Below are positions 24,977-33,161 of a DNA stretch of 64,000 bases, piece by piece; the first letter of the stretch is position 1; each line of letters opens with the position of its first letter. The stretch is from assembly GCF_009870825.1 (NCBI RefSeq), contig NZ_WTWY01000015.1:94399-158398 (forward strand). The letters are read 5' to 3'. The notes beneath the pieces are model-generated. The model did not search any database. It saw only the letters and a program-made list of their open reading frames with translations, and was not told the DNA's origin. The DNA is from Paenibacillus sp. USDA918EY. GTDB lineage: Bacteria; Bacillota; Bacilli; Paenibacillales; Paenibacillaceae. The translations under genes were made by a program, and so were the position numbers.

Positions 24977-26107
24977 ATGTCAAAGCTGAGACAGCGAACG
25001 AGGCATATGCTCTACGCCGGATTGGCGGGGGCCGCCGCCGTCGGCGTAGTGTTTGCGGGTTATGCGGCGGTTAGCGGCGTGAGGCATCATGCCAAAGAAA
25101 ACGAAATCAGGGAGGAGTATCGCCGGCAAATCGCCAAGCTGGAGCAGGCGCGGCTGAATGAAGAGAAGCAAATGGTGTCGGGTTGGGCGCTGGCGCGTGA
25201 CGTCGCCGCGGGCGAGACCGTCACTCCGAAAGATCTTGTGCGTGTCAGGCTGCCACAGGGGGCTGCTCCCGCCAATCTGCTCGAAAGCGGTGGCGACGGA
25301 GAGGTCAAAATCGCAAAGATCGAGTTGAGAAAAGGAACCGCGCTTACCGATGCCATGGTGTACGTCGCCCATCCGCTTCAGGCGGATTTGCGGAATAGGG
25401 AGCTGCAGGCGATCGTATTGCCTTCCGACTTGCGGCAGCATGATGTGGTCGATGTGCGCATTCAATTTCCGACGGGGCAGGATTACATCATATTATCCAA
25501 AAAGAAAATCGACAAGCTGCTTAGCCCGGCTATGTGGATTCAAATGACGGAGCAGGAGATGTTGGCATTGTCCAGCGCAATGGTGGATGCATATCTGCAC
25601 GATGCCAAGCTGTACGCCGTGACCTACGTGGAGCCGGAGATGCAGGATAAAGCGGTCCCGACGTACCCGGTCAACAAGGAAGTGCTGAAACTGATCGCCA
25701 GCGACCCGAATATCGTGAACAGAGCGGAGCGTAAGCTGTCCGAAAGCATACGCGCCGCATTGGAAAAGGATTTGGAAAAAGCCGCGCCGGATAAGGCGGC
25801 CGGGAGCTTTGCGGAGTCGGAGTTCGCACCTTCCGGTTTAAGCGCCGGAATGTATCCGGGATCAATTGGTTCCGCCGGACAGGACCGATCCGGATCGGCC
25901 TTCCGGGACGCCACGTCAAACAACGGGAACATGGTAGAGCCGGCCCGGGCAGGCTCGAATTCTGCGGAAGGGCCATCCGGCGATCTATCTGCGGCCGATT
26001 CGAGCCAGGACAGCTTTTCCCTCGGGGACGTTCAGGATAACAAGCTTTTGGAAAAAAGCATAAAAGAAAACCAGGGAAGCGGAACACCGACTTCGGATCA
26101 ACCATAG
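24977..26107 (+). CDS. CpaB/SAF-domain membrane protein of the Tad-like operon
   Basis: ATG 24977 was chosen because GAGAGGAG lies upstream; an in-frame ATG at 24950 has no RBS. The 376-residue protein has a membrane helix at about residues 10-32, a short coiled coil (NEIREEYRRQIAKLEQARLNEEKQ, read in parts) and an SAF domain from about 60 (VSGWALARDVAAGETVTPKD), the domain found in CpaB/RcpC. A middle domain continues to about 270. The last 110 residues are low-complexity Ser/Gly/Asp-rich. CpaB proteins are periplasmic or extracytoplasmic parts of Tad pilus systems; here it would lie outside the single membrane. Confidence 0.8.
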   Translation: MSKLRQRTRHMLYAGLAGAAAVGVVFAGYAAVSGVRHHAKENEIREEYRRQIAKLEQARLNEEKQMVSGWALARDVAAGETVTPKDLVRVRLPQGAAPANLLESGGDGEVKIAKIELRKGTALTDAMVYVAHPLQADLRNRELQAIVLPSDLRQHDVVDVRIQFPTGQDYIILSKKKIDKLLSPAMWIQMTEQEMLALSSAMVDAYLHDAKLYAVTYVEPEMQDKAVPTYPVNKEVLKLIASDPNIVNRAERKLSESIRAALEKDLEKAAPDKAAGSFAESEFAPSGLSAGMYPGSIGSAGQDRSGSAFRDATSNNGNMVEPARAGSNSAEGPSGDLSAADSSQDSFSLGDVQDNKLLEKSIKENQGSGTPTSDQP

Positions 26108-26144
26108 GCCGGCCGGAGAGTCGGGGAAAGGAGACGGACGGTCA

Positions 26145-26861
26145 TTGAATAGTTGGATTTTTGCCGGCTTGTGCGACAAAAGCGACATGCTGCTGTACAT
26201 ATGCAAATTGCTTGCCGGCGGAGGCGGCAAGGTGCTGCTTGTGGATGCGACCGAGAAAAGAAAGTATCCCTATTTCGTCGGAGGGCTTGATGAGCGGCTG
26301 GGCATCACCGAGTTTTCCGGATTCGACGTCGCATGCGGCTTTGAGGATGCGGACGGTTTGGAAGCTCATCTGCAAAGCCATGGCGGGGGTTTTGAAAACT
26401 ATGATTATGTAATCTACGATTTGGAGCTTCTGGGGTTCTGTTCGAAAGAGGATTGGGAACGCGCTTCGGCGCTCGTTTGGGCGACGGATTATGAAGTCTG
26501 GACATTGGAAGAGGGGGGAAGATGGCTGAAGCAAGCGGCTCATCGGCAGTTCGAACAAGGCGTGATCCCGGAAATGCGGAAGGTCGCCGTTCGGGCCGTC
26601 GACGAGTGGTTCGGCGATTCCTATCTGGACGGGTATTTTGCGGATCTTCCGGTCCGCTGGAAAGGAGAGACATTCGTCCTGCCGTGGAATGAACTGGACC
26701 TATCTTTAAAGCTTAGAAACGAACATACGAAAAAACTTGAAATGAAGCCGTTGACCCGGGGCTATAAAAAACAATTGTGCAACCTTGTTCAAAACCTCAC
26801 GGACCGGGATCGAAAACAGGTACACCGCGCATTGCGGAATGCGGAAAGGAGAAAAGGATGA
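26145..26861 (+). CDS. MinD-like fold protein without a P-loop, 238 aa
   Basis: The TTG start at 26145 follows AAAGGAG (26127-26133). The N-terminus reads WIFAGLCDKSDMLLYICKLL, where a MinD/CpaE ATPase would have its Walker A, but the Gly-Lys-Thr motif is absent. The next strand KVLLVDAT and the later NYDYVIYDLE match MinD strands. The C-terminal third is basic and helical (LTDRDRKQVHRALRNAERRK). I read it as an ATPase-fold protein that has lost nucleotide binding. It ends overlapping the next gene by 4 nt, so the two products may pair. Confidence 0.65.
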   Translation: MNSWIFAGLCDKSDMLLYICKLLAGGGGKVLLVDATEKRKYPYFVGGLDERLGITEFSGFDVACGFEDADGLEAHLQSHGGGFENYDYVIYDLELLGFCSKEDWERASALVWATDYEVWTLEEGGRWLKQAAHRQFEQGVIPEMRKVAVRAVDEWFGDSYLDGYFADLPVRWKGETFVLPWNELDLSLKLRNEHTKKLEMKPLTRGYKKQLCNLVQNLTDRDRKQVHRALRNAERRKG

Positions 26862-27703
26862 GTACGATTGCATTTTGGAGCCCACTATCGGGCGGGAGTG
26901 GGAATTCGGCGCATGCAGCGGCGACGGCCGCGGCGATAGCGATGGATTACCGGTTGAAATTGCTGCTTGTGCATGGCGGCACGGCCAAAGAAAGGGTGGA
27001 AGGCGCCTTCCCGATGTCGGCCCATACACTGGATCACGGATTGCTTTCTTTTCAGGATCATGGGATGGACGCGTTGGAAAGACTTTGCTTGAACCGCAGA
27101 CTGACCCGAGAAAATTTGCAGGACTATACGCTCCCGCTTCTTCCGGACCGCCTCGATTTGGTCCAGGGGAACGCCAAGCCGGAGGGAACGATGCCCGGTT
27201 ACCGGAAGCAGCTGCTGCAGTCTATATGCGCAGTGGCGAGTCAATGTTACGACCTCGTCATGCTTGATGCGGGAAGCGGGAACCCGAAGGAAGGAAGCGG
27301 TGACCATGCCCTGCTTGAAGCGGCGGACCTGGTCGTGGTCAGCCTGAATCAGGGCATCGAGGGTTTGGATTCGTTTTTTAAAGGTGGAAACTGTCCGCCG
27401 ATGGTTAAGGAAAAACCGCATATCGTCGTGCTTGGCCGGTACGATAAATACTCCCATTGCACCTTGAATAACGTCAAGCGCAGGTTCGGTTATAAAGGCG
27501 GCGTGCATGGCATTCCTTACACGACGGATTTTTTGGATGCATGGAATATGCGCGGCGTTCTGCCGTTCCTGCAGCGAAGCCGCAGCCTGAACGGCAGGCA
27601 GCCGGCTGCAGCCTTTCTGGCAAGCATCCGCTCGCTCGCCAAAGACATTTTGACGCAGCTGGAAATGACCTCGTTGCTGAAGCTGGTCGAAAGGGGAGCG
27701 TAA
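26858..27703 (+). CDS. CpaE/TadZ-like protein with an atypical Walker A
   Basis: ATG 26858 follows GGAAAGGAGAAAA and overlaps the previous stop. The 281-residue product opens MSTIAFWSPLSGGSGNSAHA: the strand and glycine loop of MinD/CpaE are there, but the signature and P-loop lysines are replaced by Ser11 and Asn16. The strands LLLVHGG, YDLVMLDAGSG and DLVVVSLNQG follow as in MinD. TadZ/CpaE proteins, which place Tad pili at the pole, are known for atypical Walker A boxes. The neighbouring CpaF-type ATPase begins directly after its stop. Confidence 0.72.
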   Translation: MSTIAFWSPLSGGSGNSAHAAATAAAIAMDYRLKLLLVHGGTAKERVEGAFPMSAHTLDHGLLSFQDHGMDALERLCLNRRLTRENLQDYTLPLLPDRLDLVQGNAKPEGTMPGYRKQLLQSICAVASQCYDLVMLDAGSGNPKEGSGDHALLEAADLVVVSLNQGIEGLDSFFKGGNCPPMVKEKPHIVVLGRYDKYSHCTLNNVKRRFGYKGGVHGIPYTTDFLDAWNMRGVLPFLQRSRSLNGRQPAAAFLASIRSLAKDILTQLEMTSLLKLVERGA

Positions 27704-29614
27704 ATGATCTCCGGAATGATCGTCAACATTCTGATGATCGCGCTCATCGTTTTGTTCATCCTGCTGCTCCTTTACGTCAAATGGCTCGACTACCGGCGTC
27801 CGCCGGCCGTAAACCCTGCGGGGGGCAAACAATACACGATCGACACGATGACGGAATTCGTGAAGGAGACGCTGCATGAGCTGACCCACAGGCAGCTGAC
27901 AGATCTTGGGCTTCACGAAGAGGAATACAGGCGGAGGATCAACAAGCGGAGCGAGCTGCGTAAAGCGCTGAAGGATTGCATTTCCGGCGATGTGCGCGAA
28001 AAACGATACGTCAAGCAGTTTATGGCCGATCTTCTTGTCAAAAGTTTCGGTCTCAATGAAGAACGGATTCAAGACGCGATTCCATTTGAGGACATCGGGC
28101 GGCTGACGCCCCAGGATCAATTTGAAATCATTTTTTATTTATATCAAAAGCAGTATGGCCCGGAGGCGTTGTCTATGTTGTTCGAACATTACGGACTGGC
28201 TGAACCCCGGATCCTGGACGGTTACGGGGATCAGCCGGTGTATGCCGTGACGGCGGAAGACATCGACCTGATATTTATGGCCGAATATCGCGATCTTGCG
28301 TTCAGCGAGAAGTTGGATATCGTCGTGCAGCGCATCTATCAGCAATATAAAGGATTTTCCGTCGTGGACGATTTGCGGGATCAGCGGATCGACGGCGTAA
28401 GCGGAGGGGTGAGCGGAATTTTGGCGGACGACGGGCTGCTTGACATGTATCCGGAGAATGCCGGTTTCCTATATCCGCCGCTGCATGAAGATTGCCGCAG
28501 GCCGCTCTCCGTGACCGAAAGCGTATGGGTGTTTTATAAAGGGAAATCGGTGCATATGTCCTTCCTTTCTTTCGGATCGGAGCTAGAGCTGAAACGGGTT
28601 TGCCAGAACATTTATAAATACAATCATCCAGGGCAGTTATCGGAATCAAGCGGCTACAAGGTCAATGAGATGAAGGACGGATCGAGGGTGGTCGTCGTCC
28701 GGCCGCCTTTTGCGGAGTCGTGGGCGTTTTTCGTGCGGAAGTTCGATATCCCGAACGCGTCCCTGGAACAGCTGGTTACGGGGGAAAACGCCGAACTGCC
28801 GATCGCGCTGCTTGGCTACCTCATGAAAGGCAGCAGGATCACCGCGATCACGGGCGCGCAGGGCTCCGGCAAAACGACGCTGCTGATGGCGATGGTAGAG
28901 CATATCGATCCTACATATACGTTGCGCGTTCAGGAAATGGCGTTTGAGCTTCATTTAAGGAAAATATACAGCCGGAGGAACATTCTTTCCTTCCGCGAGA
29001 CGGAACGGATTACGGGGCAGGAAGGACTGGATCTGCAGAAGAAGACGGACGGTACGGTCAACATTTTGGGCGAAGTCGCAAGCGACGAGGTGGCCGCTTG
29101 GATGATTCAAATGTCGCAGGTGGCCAGCTTGTTCACCGTGTTTACCCATCATGCCAAAACGTTCAAGGACCTTGTGTTCTCCCTGCGGAACTCGCTTCTT
29201 AAAATCGGGGTGTTCCATCATGAACGGATCGCTGAGGAGCAGGTGATTCAGGTCATTAATTTTGACGTCCACTTGAAAAGGGACAAGGATGGCAGACGGT
29301 ACATCGAACGGATCACCGAATGCGTGCCGCAAGCGGATGCGGCGGATCAAACCGAAAGCGGACGGAGCGGAGAGGAAACGCTCACGCCGATGCCCGGCGG
29401 TTTTCGCGGGCTTCAGGACGATGCAAGGAACAACGAAAGCCGAAGGCTGTTTCTTGCCCGAAATATTGTGGAATACCGGGACGGGCGGTATGTCGCCGCC
29501 AGTGCCGTTTCGGAGCGGAACGTGCTCGAGATGGCGGACCAGATGAGTCCTGAAGATGCCGGCATGTTCATCGATTTTCTAAACCAGCATTGGGGCGGAC
29601 GTTATGAGTATTAA
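27704..29614 (+). CDS. CpaF/TadA-type secretion ATPase with an N-terminal membrane anchor
   Basis: ATG 27704 directly follows the previous TAA, with AAGGGGAG upstream. The 636-residue protein has a membrane helix at about residues 5-25 (VNILMIALIVLFILLLLYV), unusual for CpaF/TadA ATPases, which are normally soluble. A helical domain to about 240 and an N2 domain follow. The ATPase core has Walker A ITGAQGSGKTT (Lys390), an Asp/Glu-box region near RVQEMAFELH, Walker B-like NILGEVASDEV and a His-box FTHHAKT. It is the only clearly intact motor of the operon. Its last 11 nt overlap the TadB/C-like gene. Confidence 0.88.
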   Translation: MISGMIVNILMIALIVLFILLLLYVKWLDYRRPPAVNPAGGKQYTIDTMTEFVKETLHELTHRQLTDLGLHEEEYRRRINKRSELRKALKDCISGDVREKRYVKQFMADLLVKSFGLNEERIQDAIPFEDIGRLTPQDQFEIIFYLYQKQYGPEALSMLFEHYGLAEPRILDGYGDQPVYAVTAEDIDLIFMAEYRDLAFSEKLDIVVQRIYQQYKGFSVVDDLRDQRIDGVSGGVSGILADDGLLDMYPENAGFLYPPLHEDCRRPLSVTESVWVFYKGKSVHMSFLSFGSELELKRVCQNIYKYNHPGQLSESSGYKVNEMKDGSRVVVVRPPFAESWAFFVRKFDIPNASLEQLVTGENAELPIALLGYLMKGSRITAITGAQGSGKTTLLMAMVEHIDPTYTLRVQEMAFELHLRKIYSRRNILSFRETERITGQEGLDLQKKTDGTVNILGEVASDEVAAWMIQMSQVASLFTVFTHHAKTFKDLVFSLRNSLLKIGVFHHERIAEEQVIQVINFDVHLKRDKDGRRYIERITECVPQADAADQTESGRSGEETLTPMPGGFRGLQDDARNNESRRLFLARNIVEYRDGRYVAASAVSERNVLEMADQMSPEDAGMFIDFLNQHWGGRYEY

Positions 29615-31682
29615 ATCCATTTTGCTTGTCGTATTGGTTGCGTCTCTCGTTTTGTTTGCGTCGGCTTTTGCGGTTTTGGCCTGGATCGGCAGCAGGCGGA
29701 GGCAAGCCGTTCATTTGGAGTTTTTCGGAGCTGCGGGAAACCGCGGCATAGGATGGAAGGCCCATTGGAACCGTGCCTTGCAAAAAGCATACGTGCTGAT
29801 GGTGCGGGTTCCGCTGCTATCGGCTTACATCCGCCGGATCCGAAAACGGCTTTCAGGCGTTCACGCCTATGATGAATTTAAGCTGAGACAAGAAACGGCA
29901 AAAATCACGTCAGCCATTTTAGGCTTGTTAAGCCTTGCGTCCGTTATTTTATTGCTGCTGAATCCGAGCTTCGGATTTTTGCTTCTGGTGCTGCTGACGG
30001 CGGTCATCATCAACAGCTTATTGGTCGACATGTACGTGAACCGCTTGGAAAAGCGGCTTCTGGTCCAAATGGTAGACCTGTTTTCGGAAGTCAGGCACCG
30101 TTACCAGCAGCATGAAATGATCGACGAAGCGCTTTACGAAGCGGCCGAAACGGCCGGCTACGAGGCAGCGGTCCATACCCGCAAAATCTATGAAGCGATA
30201 AATGCCAAGGACCCGGCGCAGGAGCTGGAAAAATACTACGAAACGGCTCCCAACCGATTTTTAAAGGCGTTCGCGGGCATTTCCTACATGATTATGGAGT
30301 TCGGGGACAAGGTGAAGGAGCAGGGTTCGATTTACTTAAAAGGGCTCAGCGGGTTGACCAAGGAAATCCATCTCGAGATTCTGCGCCGGGACAAGCTTGA
30401 TTATCTTCTGAAGGGATTAAACGTGATCGCCCTGGCCCCCGTGTTTTTTGCCAAACCGATCGAACGATGGGCCCGGGGAAATTTCCCGGCCATGGACGCG
30501 TTTTATACAAGCAAACTGGGGTACGTGACCAAAATCGTTATTTACGTCGTGATTATTTTGTCTTTTGTGTTGTTGCAGCGGCTGCAGCAGGACAACGAAA
30601 CGGCGTACCGATCGGCAGACCGGAAAAAGCCGTGGGAGCAATGGCTGTACTCTTTTTCCGCGATTCGGGCGGCTGTTTACTTTGCGGCTCCGCGATCCGG
30701 GACGCCGGCTTACGCCAAAATCATCCGTTTGCTTCGGGAGAGCAGCACCCATCTGCGGTACGAATGGTTTTATATCCGCCGGATTGCATTTTTCCTGTTG
30801 GCCTTCGCGGCGACGTTGACCTTATTCCTGTTTTTGCATCAATCGGCCCAAAAGCATATTCTGATCGATCCGGTGGAAGGAACGACCTTTTTCGGACAGG
30901 TATCGACTGAACAAAAGGCGGAAGGGCAAAAGCTCAGCGACCAGGACCGGGAAATCATGGAGGAGGTTGGCATGTCTCCCGGGGCCAGTTACGACGATAT
31001 TGCGAGCCGTTGGACCATCAAACATGGGCAGGGAAACCCTTCGAACAAAGATACGATGGCGGCGGCCGCGAACCGGATCCTTGCCAAACTGAAAGCTTAC
31101 AATGCGGAATATCTCAAATGGTGGGAACTGCTGTCCGCTTTTCTGGCGGCTTGGGCGGGATACCAGTTTCCGCTTTGGCTGCTTTACTTCCAGCGGAAGA
31201 TTCGTTATATGGACATGCGGCATGAAGTATATCAGTTTCAAACCGTCATCTCCATGCTGCGGGAAATGGAACGGATTTCGGTGGAGGAGATTTTGGAATG
31301 GATGAATCGGTTCGCCATCATTTTTAAAACGCCGATACAAAAATGCGTGCTCCATTATGACCACGGGGCCGAGCAAGCTCTTGCCGTGCTGAGGGAAGAG
31401 GTCCGATTGACGGAGTTTCAAAGACTGGTGGACAAGTTGCTTTTATGCGTCGAAAAAATTCCGATCGCCCAGGCTTTTGACGATCTCGAAAACGAAATGG
31501 CCTTTTATTTCGAGCAGCGCAAGCAGGAATACGAAAAAATCATCGACACGAAAGCGGCGATCGGAAAGACGCTCGGTTTTGCGCCGATGTATGCCCTTGT
31601 ATTTATGTACCTGGTCATCCCGTTGATCGTGATGAGTTTCATGCAGATGAATGTGTATTATGAACAAATCCAAAAAATTTAA
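29604..31682 (+). CDS. Large TadB/TadC (GspF-like) membrane platform protein, apparent fusion
   Basis: ATG 29604 lies within the end of the ATPase gene. The protein has 692 residues, about twice the length of TadB or TadC. It has a first helix at about 5-25, a helix pair at about 108-145, a cytoplasmic helical block (VDLFSEVRHRYQQHEMIDEAL...) and helices near 270-330. A second half has helices near 390-415 and 508-525, another such block (YQFQTVISMLREMERISVEEIL) and a final helix pair at about 655-685. The two halves resemble successive GspF/TadB-TadC units joined in one chain. Platform proteins of this kind couple the ATPase to subunit extrusion. Confidence 0.75.
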   Translation: MSIKSILLVVLVASLVLFASAFAVLAWIGSRRRQAVHLEFFGAAGNRGIGWKAHWNRALQKAYVLMVRVPLLSAYIRRIRKRLSGVHAYDEFKLRQETAKITSAILGLLSLASVILLLLNPSFGFLLLVLLTAVIINSLLVDMYVNRLEKRLLVQMVDLFSEVRHRYQQHEMIDEALYEAAETAGYEAAVHTRKIYEAINAKDPAQELEKYYETAPNRFLKAFAGISYMIMEFGDKVKEQGSIYLKGLSGLTKEIHLEILRRDKLDYLLKGLNVIALAPVFFAKPIERWARGNFPAMDAFYTSKLGYVTKIVIYVVIILSFVLLQRLQQDNETAYRSADRKKPWEQWLYSFSAIRAAVYFAAPRSGTPAYAKIIRLLRESSTHLRYEWFYIRRIAFFLLAFAATLTLFLFLHQSAQKHILIDPVEGTTFFGQVSTEQKAEGQKLSDQDREIMEEVGMSPGASYDDIASRWTIKHGQGNPSNKDTMAAAANRILAKLKAYNAEYLKWWELLSAFLAAWAGYQFPLWLLYFQRKIRYMDMRHEVYQFQTVISMLREMERISVEEILEWMNRFAIIFKTPIQKCVLHYDHGAEQALAVLREEVRLTEFQRLVDKLLLCVEKIPIAQAFDDLENEMAFYFEQRKQEYEKIIDTKAAIGKTLGFAPMYALVFMYLVIPLIVMSFMQMNVYYEQIQKI

Positions 31683-31696
31683 GGAGATGTTGTCCA

Positions 31697-32176
31697 ATGA
31701 ATAACGCATCCAGCGCACTAAAGGTTGCCGCAGGCATTTTTCTGACCATTGCCCTCATTACCATCGTCGTTATCTTGTTTATTTCGGCCCAGGAAGCGAC
31801 CAAAACGGCCCAGAACAATTTTTCGGACATTCAAACCGAACTGTCGCAAGCTTCCTTTACGGTCTATGACGGCACGAGCATCAGCGGATCGCAGGTGACG
31901 AACGCCTTGCGGAAATTCAGGGATAAGGACCAGTTCGGCATCCTCGTTAAAACGGGGAAAAACAGGGGTGGGCAATGGTATGGCAACAGCCTGTATATCG
32001 GCAACGTCGCGGACGACAAATACGGCTCGGTCGTTGACATTAATAACCGGGTCGGGGATTTGCGGAATACGATGATCGAGTCCAGCGACGAGTACGTCAA
32101 TCCGAGCGGAAAATTCAAGGCGAGCATCATTAAAGACAGATCCAACGTCGTGCGCGGACTAGTCTTTGAGCAGTAA
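31697..32176 (+). CDS. Single-span membrane protein of the Tad-like operon (pilin position), 159 aa
   Basis: ATG 31697 follows AAGGAGATG. Residues 1-7 are polar. One helix at about 8-30 (LKVAAGIFLTIALITIVVILF) is followed by a polar extracellular domain with FSDIQTELSQASFTVYDG and GGQWYGNSLYIGNV. Length and place resemble a pilin or pseudopilin, but there is no Gly/Ala cleavage site with Glu+5 and no prepilin peptidase gene in the operon. I therefore call it a membrane protein of unknown function that may be the exported or assembled subunit. Confidence 0.65.
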   Translation: MNNASSALKVAAGIFLTIALITIVVILFISAQEATKTAQNNFSDIQTELSQASFTVYDGTSISGSQVTNALRKFRDKDQFGILVKTGKNRGGQWYGNSLYIGNVADDKYGSVVDINNRVGDLRNTMIESSDEYVNPSGKFKASIIKDRSNVVRGLVFEQ

Positions 32177-32202
32177 ACGAAACGAAGGTGAGGGAAGGCA
32201 TC

Positions 32203-32610
32203 ATGAACGACAACGTTCAGAACATGATCGGCTTAAGCGTCATCCTTGCCCTGTTTTTAAGCGCCTGCTACTTTACGTTGGGACTGACCGGCCGGATCAA
32301 TGCAGCCCTGCACGAAACATCTCCGGTGGTTTCCGGACAAAAACGGAGCGTTTATGAAACGTTGATCCAAGCGAGGCCCGATCGCTACAACGGTCCGCAA
32401 GCATTGGTGCTTGCTTCGGATCAGATGAAGGCGGGAGTCCGCATTTGGGTTGATGGCGTTCCGATTGCTTCGGTCGAACCGCTGGAGCTTGCGGGAAAAT
32501 CCATATTTCAATCGAATGCCGGATACCGGGCGGAATATATAAGGAATGTGAACGGCTTGTTGGAGGAAGTACGGTTTGCCAAGCTGATGCCCGGCGAGGA
32601 TGACCTATGA
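32203..32610 (+). CDS. Single-span membrane protein of the Tad-like operon, 135 aa
   Basis: ATG 32203 lies 8 nt after AGGTGAGGG; an in-frame GTG inside that site at 32188 is not used. One N-terminal helix at about residues 7-28 (IGLSVILALFLSACYFTLGL) is followed by an extracellular region with RPDRYNGPQALVLASDQMKA and VRIWVDGVPIASVEP. It overlaps the next gene by 4 nt. No known family is recognised; it resembles minor pseudopilins only in size and layout. Confidence 0.6.
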   Translation: MNDNVQNMIGLSVILALFLSACYFTLGLTGRINAALHETSPVVSGQKRSVYETLIQARPDRYNGPQALVLASDQMKAGVRIWVDGVPIASVEPLELAGKSIFQSNAGYRAEYIRNVNGLLEEVRFAKLMPGEDDL

Positions 32611-33161
32611 GCAGCGCCGTTTCAAAGTTTGTAGCCGTCTTGTTGGCGGTTGCGCTCATGTTCGTGTACCCGGCGGCAGAAGCATACCGGAAGCAGGATG
32701 ACCTGTCGCGGATCGTCGTCTATAACGCGGTAACCCAGTTTGTTGACGCCGTTCGGAACAAAGGATACGTTACACCTGTCATGTATCAGGATTTTCTAAG
32801 TGAAATGGCAGCCACCGGCAATGAATTTGACGTTCAAATGGAGCATTTGCATAAAAAATATACGCCCGTATATTCGGACGCGGCGAATCCGGCAACGTTC
32901 CAGCAGAAAGTCGATGTGTCCTATGAAGGCTTTTATACGGCGGATATTTTGTCTGTCATCTATCCGGACAATGTGCTGCCGAAAGATCATGAAGACAGAA
33001 TGTACCGGATGAATGCGGGCGATTTTTTTAAGGTAACGGTTAAAAACGTCAACCGAACGGCAGGCACGATCATGACGGATTTTATTTCCGGAGCCGTTCC
33101 GGGGGATGCTCCCGTCCTGGCTTTTCCGTATGGAGGCATGGTGCTTAATGAAGATTACTGA
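32607..33161 (+). CDS. Secreted or membrane-anchored protein of the Tad-like operon, 184 aa
   Basis: ATG 32607 overlaps the previous stop. The N-terminus VSKFVAVLLAVALMFVYPAAEA could be a signal peptide with an AEA cleavage site or a membrane anchor. The extracellular part starts YRKQDDLSRIVVYNAVTQFV and later has DFFKVTVKNVNRTAGTIM. It overlaps the next gene by 14 nt. I do not recognise a family. Confidence 0.6.
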   Translation: MSSAVSKFVAVLLAVALMFVYPAAEAYRKQDDLSRIVVYNAVTQFVDAVRNKGYVTPVMYQDFLSEMAATGNEFDVQMEHLHKKYTPVYSDAANPATFQQKVDVSYEGFYTADILSVIYPDNVLPKDHEDRMYRMNAGDFFKVTVKNVNRTAGTIMTDFISGAVPGDAPVLAFPYGGMVLNEDY

